Origin: Trinickia soli
GTDB taxonomy: Bacteria; Pseudomonadota; Gammaproteobacteria; Burkholderiales; Burkholderiaceae
Direction of reading: 5' to 3'
Assembly: GCF_002879855.1 (NCBI RefSeq)
Contig: NZ_PNYB01000025.1
Span: 1 to 64,000 of the forward strand
Length of the DNA stretch: 64,000 nt
Shown in pieces: positions 53,544-61,944 of this stretch. The position numbers and the translations under genes are program-made. The notes beneath the pieces are model-generated. The model did not search any database. It was not told the origin of the DNA and saw nothing but the letters and a program-made list of their open reading frames with translations. The stretch's first letter is position 1. Each line of letters starts with the position of its first letter.

Positions 53544-54482
53544 ATGGATATGACGATCGTAGGGGCCGTGTTGCTCGTGGTGGTGATCGTAATCGCTGCG
53601 CAGACGATCAAGATCGTGCCGCAGCAACATGCGTGGGTGGTTGAGCGTTTCGGTCGCTATCACGCCACGCTGGCGCCGGGGCTCAACATCGTGCTGCCGT
53701 TCGCCGATCGTGTCGCCTATCGCCACGTACTGAAAGAGATTCCCCTCGACGTGCCAGGTCAGATCTGTATCACGCGCGACAACACCCAGCTGCAGGTCGA
53801 CGGCGTGCTGTACTTCCAGGTCACCGACGCGATGAAGGCCTCGTACGGTTCGAGCAACTATGTCTTCGCCATCACGCAGCTGTCGCAAACGACCTTGCGC
53901 TCCGTGATCGGCAAGCTCGAACTCGACAAGACGTTCGAGGAGCGAGACCTCATCAACCAAAGCGTCGTGTCGGCGCTTGACGAAGCCGCTTCGAGCTGGG
54001 GCGTGAAAGTGCTGCGCTACGAGATCAAAGACCTGACGCCGCCGAAGGAAATCCTGCATGCCATGCAGGCGCAAATCACGGCGGAGCGCGAAAAGCGCGC
54101 GTTGATCGCGGCTTCCGAAGGCCGTAAGCAGGAGCAGATCAACATCGCTTCGGGTGGACGGGAGGCGGCGATTCAGAAATCGGAAGGGGAAAAGCAGGCC
54201 GCGATCAATCAGGCGCAAGGGCAGGCGGCGGCGATCCTGGCCGTGGCCGAAGCCAATTCACAGGCCATCCAGAAAATCGCTCAAGCGATCCAATCGACGG
54301 GTGGTATGGACGCCGTCAACCTCAAGGTCGCGGAGCAATATGTGAGCGCCTTCGGCAACCTTGCGAAGGCGGGCAATACGTTGATCGTGCCGGGCAATCT
54401 GTCGGATCTGGGTTCGATGGTCGCGTCGGCGCTTGCGATCGTCAACCGCGGCAAGAGCACGGCGACGCCCGAAATGCGCTGA
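53544..54482 (+). CDS. qmcA: SPFH/stomatin-like protein (QmcA type)
   Basis: A 312-residue protein with one N-terminal membrane helix, an SPFH/Band 7 domain (about 25-190, starting TIKIVPQQHAWVVERFGRYH) and a coiled-coil, Ala/Gln-rich C-terminal region (about 195-265). It is close in sequence to E. coli QmcA and to mitochondrial SLP2-like proteins, which scaffold membrane proteins and modulate FtsH. It forms an operon with the NfeD gene. Convergent smpB follows beyond a large hairpin. Confidence 0.92.
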   Translation: MDMTIVGAVLLVVVIVIAAQTIKIVPQQHAWVVERFGRYHATLAPGLNIVLPFADRVAYRHVLKEIPLDVPGQICITRDNTQLQVDGVLYFQVTDAMKASYGSSNYVFAITQLSQTTLRSVIGKLELDKTFEERDLINQSVVSALDEAASSWGVKVLRYEIKDLTPPKEILHAMQAQITAEREKRALIAASEGRKQEQINIASGGREAAIQKSEGEKQAAINQAQGQAAAILAVAEANSQAIQKIAQAIQSTGGMDAVNLKVAEQYVSAFGNLAKAGNTLIVPGNLSDLGSMVASALAIVNRGKSTATPEMR

Positions 54483-54584
54483 AGGCTGCGGCGGATCGAC
54501 GCGGCAAACGTGCAGACACGCTGCAGCCGGCCTGGGCGATGGCGCATGACCGGTTGCACGATACCTGCGGCTGGCCCGCCCGGA

Positions 54585-54624
54585 AACGACAAGGCCCGCA
54601 CTTCACGATGCGGGCCTTGTCGTT
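54585..54624. terminator. 16-bp-arm hairpin between qmcA and smpB
   Basis: Arms 54585-54600 and 54609-54624 are perfect reverse complements around an 8-nt loop, with the centre AAGGCCCGCA / TGCGGGCCTT. Uridine-rich stretches are short on both sides, but position between convergent genes and stem strength suit a bidirectional terminator. Confidence 0.75.
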
Positions 54625-54673
54625 GGATGGTGCAAGAACCGGCTAACCGGGCTAACCGGGCGAAGCCGGCGAA

Positions 54674-55120
54674 CTAATTCGCTGTGCGCATGATGCGCGC
54701 CTTTTCTCTTTCCCAATCGCGCTTCTTCTCGGTTTCGCGCTTATCGTGCAGCTTCTTGCCCTTGGCGAGACCGACCTCGCATTTGACGCGGCCGCCCTTG
54801 TAGTGGAAGTTCAGAGGGACAAGCGTGTAGCCACGCTGCTCGACCTTGCCGATCAGCTTCTTGATTTCGTCGCCGTGCAAGAGCAGTTTGCGTGTCCGCA
54901 CCGGATCGGGCTTGATGTGCGTCGATGCCTCAGGCAGTGGGCTGATATGCGCGCCGATCAAAAACAACTCGCCATCGCGGATCACGACGTAGCCTTCTTT
55001 GATTTGGCCGCGCCCGGCGCGCAGCGCCTTGACCTCCCATCCCTCGAGCACGAGCCCTGCTTCGTAGCGCTCCTCGATGAAGTAATCGAAGAATGCCTTT
55101 CTGTTGTCGATGATGGTCAT
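54674..55120 (-). CDS. smpB: SsrA (tmRNA)-binding protein SmpB
   Basis: A 148-residue OB-fold protein that delivers tmRNA to stalled ribosomes. The start [20 protein letters not shown], the [19 protein letters not shown] strand and the Lys/Arg-rich C-terminal tail ([19 protein letters not shown]) are conserved. The tmRNA gene itself is not in this window. It is divergent from ratA across 103 bp, a widely conserved arrangement. Confidence 0.97.
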   Translation of the reverse strand: MTIIDNRKAFFDYFIEERYEAGLVLEGWEVKALRAGRGQIKEGYVVIRDGELFLIGAHISPLPEASTHIKPDPVRTRKLLLHGDEIKKLIGKVEQRGYTLVPLNFHYKGGRVKCEVGLAKGKKLHDKRETEKKRDWEREKARIMRTAN

Positions 55121-55223
55121 GGATATGGACAGCGTCCAACTCGTTTAAAATTGCGATTTTAGCAAAGCGGCGCCTCCAGATTCCGCCAAGCTCGCCCCTT
55201 TTACGCCGCGTGCAGTGCTTCTT

Positions 55224-55661
55224 ATGGCTGATGTCCAAAAAACCGTGCTGATCCGCCACTCGGCGGAACAAATGTTCGACCTCGTCACCGACGTGGCCGA
55301 CTACCCCAACTTCCTGCCCTGGTGCGGAGGCGTCGAGATCCGTCGGCAGGAGGCGCACGAGATGGAGGCGCGCATCGACATCAACTTCAAGGGCATCAAG
55401 CAGCATTTCGCCACGCACAACACGCAGGAGCGGCCCACGCGCATCGACATGCAATTCGCCGACGGCCCGTTTCGCAAGTTTACGGGCTATTGGCGTTTCA
55501 CGCCGCTGCGCACGGATGCATGCAAGATCGAATTCGCGTTGCACTACGAATTTGCGAGTTTGATCCTCGAAAAGCTCATCGGCCCGGTGTTCAACCACAT
55601 TGCGAACACGTTCGTCGAATCGTTCGTCAAACGCGCCGACGAGCGCTATGGCCGGCCATGA
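55224..55661 (+). CDS. ratA: RatA/Coq10 family START-domain protein
   Basis: A 145-residue START/SRPBCC-fold protein. The conserved VLIRHSAEQMFDLVTDVADY, FLPWCGGVEI and SFVKRADERYG segments are present. E. coli RatA was reported to block 70S subunit association, while the eukaryotic relative Coq10 binds ubiquinone; the role in betaproteobacteria is open. MADVQKTVL at 55224 is preferred to an in-frame GTG three codons earlier. The stop overlaps ratB. Confidence 0.92.
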   Translation: MADVQKTVLIRHSAEQMFDLVTDVADYPNFLPWCGGVEIRRQEAHEMEARIDINFKGIKQHFATHNTQERPTRIDMQFADGPFRKFTGYWRFTPLRTDACKIEFALHYEFASLILEKLIGPVFNHIANTFVESFVKRADERYGRP

Positions 55662-55990
55662 ACGGATCCCTTTCTGTCGAAGTGTGCTACGCGCGCCCCG
55701 AGGCGCAGACGCTGATCGCCGTGACCTTGCCGGCAGGCGCAACGGTGCGCGACGCGCTAGCCGCCAGCGGCGTTGCGGAGCGCCATCCCGAGATCGACCT
55801 CGCTGTGGCTAAGGTGGGCATTTTCGGCAAGCTGACGACGCTCGACGGGCCGCTGGCCGATTACGATCGCGTCGAGATCTACCGGCCCCTCGTCGTCGAT
55901 CCGAAGCTTGCGCGGCAGCGCCGTGTCGAGAAAACACGCCGTGCCGGGTCGATCGAGGGACGTAAGTGGCTGCCGAAGGATTCCCGTTGA
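55658..55990 (+). CDS. ratB: RatB/RnfH family ubiquitin-like protein
   Basis: A 110-residue RnfH-family protein with a beta-grasp (ubiquitin-like) fold. SVEVCYARPEAQTLIAVTLP, the AVAKVGIFGKLTTLDGPLAD block and VEIYRPLVVDPKLARQRRVE are typical. Its function is unknown; it is usually paired with ratA, and the ATGA overlap here repeats that. The C-terminus is basic. Convergent with the EamA transporter. Confidence 0.9.
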   Translation: MNGSLSVEVCYARPEAQTLIAVTLPAGATVRDALAASGVAERHPEIDLAVAKVGIFGKLTTLDGPLADYDRVEIYRPLVVDPKLARQRRVEKTRRAGSIEGRKWLPKDSR

Positions 55991-56100
55991 ATCTCACGGC
56001 CGCGTAGCGCAGGCGCGGATACGCGTGCCGAGGTAGCGTCCGGCATCAACCCGGGCCGGCTTGCTTAACAGAAGCAGAAGCGTTTTCGGGCGGTCCAGCC

Positions 56101-57099
56101 TCAAGGCGCAGGCGTATTCGCGCAACCATCGATCGTCGCCGGGCCTCTGGCCCCGTCGTCGTGGCGCCGCACTGACCAGGTCACGCCTGCGAGCAGCAGC
56201 ACGATCGCGGCAGCTTCCAGCGGGCGTGGCAACCGTGCCTCGTAGATGAAGCCGTAGAGCAGGGCGAACAGCGTCTCGAACACGATCAATTGGCCCGAAA
56301 GCGTCAGCGGTAGGCGCTTCGACGCTGCGTTCCACAAGGCGGTGCCGAGCCACGACGCGCCCACGGCGAGCCCGAGGTTGAGCAGCCAGAACGCGTGCCA
56401 GCGGGCGTCGGGCAGCGGTGTCGATGGTGCGGTCAGCGTGGCTGACATGGCGCTCGGCAGCAGCGGGCAGGCGAGCCACAGCACCGCACCCAGCACGCCT
56501 GTTGCAAGCCCGAGCAGGACCGACCACTCGTTGCCGTCGAAACGAGGATGTCGACGCAGGTATCGGGCGTTCTCGACAGCGAACCACGTCCAACTGGCCA
56601 GGGCCCCGGCGGCGCAAAGCAGGCCGACGAGTTTGTCGATCACCCCCGTCGCTCCCGTTTCGATGGGCCCGGGCGCAAATACGTCGACATTGATGCAGAC
56701 GAGGCCGGCTACCACGAGCAGAAGTGGCCAGAGCAGGCGATCGAGGGCGACCGCACCGGCATCGCGCCGTCCTGCCAGCGTCACCGTGACGGGCAGCACG
56801 CCGACCACCAGCGAGGTTGGGCCGATGCCGACGCGATGGACGCCCGCCGTCAGCAACACGTAGTAGACAAGATTGCCGACGAGCGCCAGTGTGCCGATCG
56901 CCGCGAGATCGGCGCGCGTGAGTTTGGCGGCGAGCCGGCGCGCCATCGGCAAGGCCACGGCCAGCGAGACGAGGCCGTACATCATGCAGCGCGCCGCGCC
57001 GAGCATCATCGGCGGGAAATCGGGCAGCAGGCGCGGCACGAGAAAGACCGTGCCCCATATCGCGCCCGCCATCACCCCGTACGTCACCCCACGCCTCAT
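56101..57099 (-). CDS. EamA/DMT family transporter
   Basis: A 332-residue inner-membrane protein with about ten hydrophobic helices in two EamA repeats (about 5-130 and 150-310). MAGAIWGTVFLVPRLLPDFP and VVGVLPVTVTLAG are typical of drug/metabolite exporters. The substrate cannot be inferred. It stands alone between convergent ratB and divergent guaB, with GGGAG upstream of the ATG. Similar genes are variable in position among relatives, so this may be a locally acquired gene. Confidence 0.85.
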   Translation of the reverse strand: MRRGVTYGVMAGAIWGTVFLVPRLLPDFPPMMLGAARCMMYGLVSLAVALPMARRLAAKLTRADLAAIGTLALVGNLVYYVLLTAGVHRVGIGPTSLVVGVLPVTVTLAGRRDAGAVALDRLLWPLLLVVAGLVCINVDVFAPGPIETGATGVIDKLVGLLCAAGALASWTWFAVENARYLRRHPRFDGNEWSVLLGLATGVLGAVLWLACPLLPSAMSATLTAPSTPLPDARWHAFWLLNLGLAVGASWLGTALWNAASKRLPLTLSGQLIVFETLFALLYGFIYEARLPRPLEAAAIVLLLAGVTWSVRRHDDGARGPATIDGCANTPAP

Positions 57100-57336
57100 G
57101 CTCGATCTCCCGCTCTCCGATTCAGTGAGGCGAGCTTAGGGGTAGCGGCGCGCGCCGTCTTGTTCGATTCTGCAATCTGCGGCGCCACGGTCGCGCTTTT
57201 CCGCTGAGCTTCGAGGCCCGCAGGCAGCGAACACGCGCCGTTTGCAAACGAAACCGGCTCGAACACGGGTCGAACCAAAAAGCGAAACGCGGGGACCGGC
57301 CGCGCCAGAAAAAACGCGTAACCTACTGTTCGCGCA

Positions 57337-58852
<1,516 letters not shown>

Positions 58853-58858
58853 CCGCCG

Positions 58859-59545
58859 ATGAAACCGCTGCTGCGCGCCGTTTTGGTCGTCGATGCCGGG
58901 CTCTATCTGAGCTCGGGCGCCGTGTTGCTGCTCACGCCGTTGGCGGGGCTGCAGCGCGCGCTGCAGATGACGCCGATCGAACCGGCCATGGTGGGACAGA
59001 TGCTCGGCCTGATGCTGCTCGGCATTGCGTGGCTGTCGTTGCGCGGCGCGGTTGACGGCGCGATGACGATCGGCGTCGCCAGGATCGTCGGCCATCTGAC
59101 ATGGCTGGCCGGCGCGCTCGTGCTCGCATGGACGATCGGGCCGCATACGTTGTGGCTGCCCGCGCTCGGAATCGTGCCGAACCTGCTGATCGGTGGGTTG
59201 CTCGTCGTGGTCGGTCTCGGTGGCGCCCGCTTTGCCCAAGCCGTCCGCCGGCGCGAGGTTGCCCGAGCTGCGCAGGGGGCCGTCGGGAAACCGCGCGGCG
59301 CGCCTGCCGCTGCGGTCGCCGCGTCGTCAGCGCCGGTCGAGCCGGTTTTGCGGCCCGTGCCGCCCGGTGTCGGTGCAGCGCCCGCTGAAGCTGAAGCCCG
59401 CGATGCGGGGCGCGTTGTCGATGTGCGGTCAGAGACGGTAGCGCCTCCTGCTGCGGCAGCCGCGAGCGTCGATGCGCCTCGCGGCAACGGCGAAGGGCGC
59501 CCGGTCTCGAGTGCGCATGCGCCCCGGCCTCCGTTTCATGGTTGA
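58859..59545 (+). CDS. Small membrane protein of unknown function between guaB and guaA
   Basis: A 228-residue protein that I do not recognise as a named family. Residues 1-130 contain four hydrophobic segments (about 7-28, 43-62, 74-93 and 97-120); the remaining 100 residues are Ala/Pro/Glu-rich, low complexity and probably a cytoplasmic disordered tail. The ATG is 6 nt after the guaB stop, so it is very likely cotranscribed. The guaB-membrane protein-guaA layout recurs, from memory, in Burkholderiaceae. No function is proposed. Confidence 0.8.
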   Translation: MKPLLRAVLVVDAGLYLSSGAVLLLTPLAGLQRALQMTPIEPAMVGQMLGLMLLGIAWLSLRGAVDGAMTIGVARIVGHLTWLAGALVLAWTIGPHTLWLPALGIVPNLLIGGLLVVVGLGGARFAQAVRRREVARAAQGAVGKPRGAPAAAVAASSAPVEPVLRPVPPGVGAAPAEAEARDAGRVVDVRSETVAPPAAAAASVDAPRGNGEGRPVSSAHAPRPPFHG

Positions 59546-59691
59546 GCATGCCGCGGCGCTTCTTCCGTTGACGCCCCGCCTTCGTTTTGCGTCCATGCGT
59601 GGCATTGGCGCTTCGCTTCTGGTTACCCCTTTTATTTGCGGCGCGACGCGCGCTGCGTATTGCATTCGTCCACTATCGATCCGTGCCTACC

Positions 59692-61275
59692 ATGCATGAC
59701 AAGATCCTGATCCTCGACATGGGTTCGCAAGTCACTCAGCTGATTGCGCGCCGTATTCGCGAAGCCCACGTCTACTCGGAGATTCATCCCTACGACGTCG
59801 ATGACGCGTTCATCCGCGAATTCGCACCCAAGGGCATCATCCTTTCCGGCGGCCCGAGTTCGGTCACGGAGTCCGACGCGCCACGCGCGCCCCAAGCGGT
59901 ATTCGAACTGGGCGTGCCGGTTCTTGGTATCTGCTACGGCATGCAGACGATGGCGGAGCAGCTTGGCGGCAAAGTCGAGCTTGGCCATGTGCGCGAATTC
60001 GGCTATGCCGAGGTGCGTGCGCGCAACCATACGAGCCTGCTTGAAGGCATCGAGGATTTCCGTACGGCCGAAGGCCACGGCATGTTGAAGGTGTGGATGA
60101 GCCACGGCGATAAAGTCACGCAGATGCCCGAGGGCTTTGCGCTGATGGCGTCGACCGAATCGTGCCCGGTCGCGGCGATGGCCGATGAAGCCCGTCATTT
60201 CTATGGACTGCAATGGCATCCCGAAGTGACGCATACGGTTCAGGGGCGCGCCATGCTCGAGCGCTTCGTGCTGCAGATCTGCGGAGCGAAGGCCGATTGG
60301 GAGATGGGGCACTACATTGACGAAGCCGTCGAGAAGATCCGCGAGCAGGTTGGCGACGAGCACGTCATCCTGGGCTTGTCGGGCGGCGTGGACTCGTCGG
60401 TGGCGGCGGCGTTGCTGCATCGTGCGATCGGCGATCAGTTGACCTGCGTGTTCGTCGATCACGGTCTGCTGCGGCTCAACGAGGCCGAGCAAGTGATGGC
60501 GACGTTCGCCGATCATCTGGGCGTGCATGTGATTCACGTCGATGCCAGCGAAGCGTTTTTGTCGAAGCTGGCGGGCGTGACCGACCCCGAGCAGAAGCGC
60601 AAGATCATTGGCGCCGAGTTCGTCGAGGTGTTCCAGGCCGAAGCCGGCAAGCTCAGCGATGCAAAGTGGCTCGCGCAAGGCACGATCTACCCGGACGTCA
60701 TCGAATCGGCGGGCAAGGGTAAGAAGGCGACGCACACGATCAAGAGCCACCACAACGTCGGCGGTCTGCCCGAAACGTTGAATCTGAAGCTGCTCGAACC
60801 GCTGCGCGAGCTGTTCAAGGATGAGGTGCGCGAGCTGGGCGTGAAGCTTGGCTTGCCGCATCAGATGGTCTACCGTCATCCGTTCCCAGGGCCGGGTCTG
60901 GGCGTGCGGATTCTGGGTGAAGTGCGTCGCGATTTTGCGGACTTGCTGCGTCGTGCCGATGCAATCTTCATCGAGACGCTGCGCAATACGATCGATCAGG
61001 AAACGGGCAAGTCGTGGTACGACTTGACGAGCCAGGCTTTCGCGGTGTTTCTGCCCGTGAAGAGCGTCGGTGTGATGGGTGACGGGCGCACCTATGAGTA
61101 CGTCGTCGCGCTGCGCGCGGTGCAGACGCTCGATTTCATGACGGCGCACTGGGCGCACCTGCCGCATGAACTGCTTGGGCAAGTGTCGAATCGCATCATC
61201 AACGAAGTGCGGGGCATCAATCGCGTTGTCTATGACATCTCGGGGAAACCGCCTGCGACGATCGAGTGGGAGTAG
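59692..61275 (+). CDS. guaA: GMP synthase (glutamine-hydrolysing)
   Basis: A 527-residue enzyme converting XMP to GMP. The N-terminal class I glutamine amidotransferase has C81 in LGICYGMQ and the WHPEVTHT histidine/glutamate pair; the ATP pyrophosphatase domain has [13 protein letters not shown]; the dimerisation domain ends in the conserved KPPATIEWE. Start [13 protein letters not shown] at 59692 is chosen over upstream in-frame codons lacking homology. The last codons are a known chromosomal target for island integrases, relevant because unrelated sequence starts directly after the stop. Confidence 0.97.
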   Translation: MHDKILILDMGSQVTQLIARRIREAHVYSEIHPYDVDDAFIREFAPKGIILSGGPSSVTESDAPRAPQAVFELGVPVLGICYGMQTMAEQLGGKVELGHVREFGYAEVRARNHTSLLEGIEDFRTAEGHGMLKVWMSHGDKVTQMPEGFALMASTESCPVAAMADEARHFYGLQWHPEVTHTVQGRAMLERFVLQICGAKADWEMGHYIDEAVEKIREQVGDEHVILGLSGGVDSSVAAALLHRAIGDQLTCVFVDHGLLRLNEAEQVMATFADHLGVHVIHVDASEAFLSKLAGVTDPEQKRKIIGAEFVEVFQAEAGKLSDAKWLAQGTIYPDVIESAGKGKKATHTIKSHHNVGGLPETLNLKLLEPLRELFKDEVRELGVKLGLPHQMVYRHPFPGPGLGVRILGEVRRDFADLLRRADAIFIETLRNTIDQETGKSWYDLTSQAFAVFLPVKSVGVMGDGRTYEYVVALRAVQTLDFMTAHWAHLPHELLGQVSNRIINEVRGINRVVYDISGKPPATIEWE

Positions 61276-61944
61276 GGGTTTTGAGAATTTCCTTTTAAAT
61301 CAATGGGTTAAATTGATCGATAAATCACGCATACCCGATTCTAAATTGCCGGGCGCAGGTGCGTAAGCCCTTGATTAGTATGGAAATCCTTAACCTGCGT
61401 TCCCATCCGCAGGGAGCCCGGGCGACCGCAATTTGACGGTATTTCTGACGGTATACGTGGCCAGTATGTGCGGATGCTCACTTAATGCCGTCAGCGGCGT
61501 TGACGGTATCCGGGCAGTACCGCAGACGCCCGGCTTGTCGGCTTGCGGATACAGCACGAAGAGCCGGGATTGCCGCAGTGTTCGGTATCCGATCCAGTCG
61601 TCGCGCGATCAACGCGTCCCGCACATAGCGTAGCCATTACCGCATGCATGGTCTTGCGGTCCTGGACGGCAATTGTCTTGGCTGTTCGTTTGACGACGAT
61701 TATCTTTGCCGGCGAAGCAGTGGCAGAGGATCGAATCTGCGGGCAATCGAGGACGAGGTCCGGGATATACTGTGGATCCTCCTTCTACCGAGTAAGTAGG
61801 CAATCAAGGACGCGTTACGGACTTGATCCGGGGCGGATTCAGCCATTGAGCGGATTGATCTGGGCCTGCCCGCGCGGGAGGCAATCCGAGACCTGCCGGA
61901 CTTCACATTGATGGGGGGCGGTCGCACAAATATCACGTCACGTC
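61276..61944. other. 669-bp non-coding region after guaA, likely island boundary
   Basis: No intact gene is supported here. The first roughly 100 bp are AT-richer than anything nearby and contain a small dyad (61299-61304 with 61312-61317). Three direct copies of TGACGGTAT follow (61434, 61446, 61501), with one inverted variant near 61485. From about 61740 to 61905 a broken frame reads like a degraded repeat protein. The short open frames here have no recognisable product. No integrase or tRNA was found. Confidence 0.6.
61434..61509 (+). repeat. TGACGGTAT direct repeats, possible recombinase arm sites
   Basis: TGACGGTAT occurs at 61434-61442, 61446-61454 and 61501-61509. The first two are 12 bp apart, and a related inverted copy (ATGCCGTCA) lies at 61486-61494. 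Small iterated sites beside an attachment site are typical of tyrosine-recombinase arm binding; that role is inferred. Confidence 0.5.

Noticed and set aside
61276-61944. Integrase gene or tRNA in the post-guaA region
   Set aside because: All frames were read for P4- or phage-type integrase N-terminal and catalytic motifs and for a cloverleaf; nothing matched.
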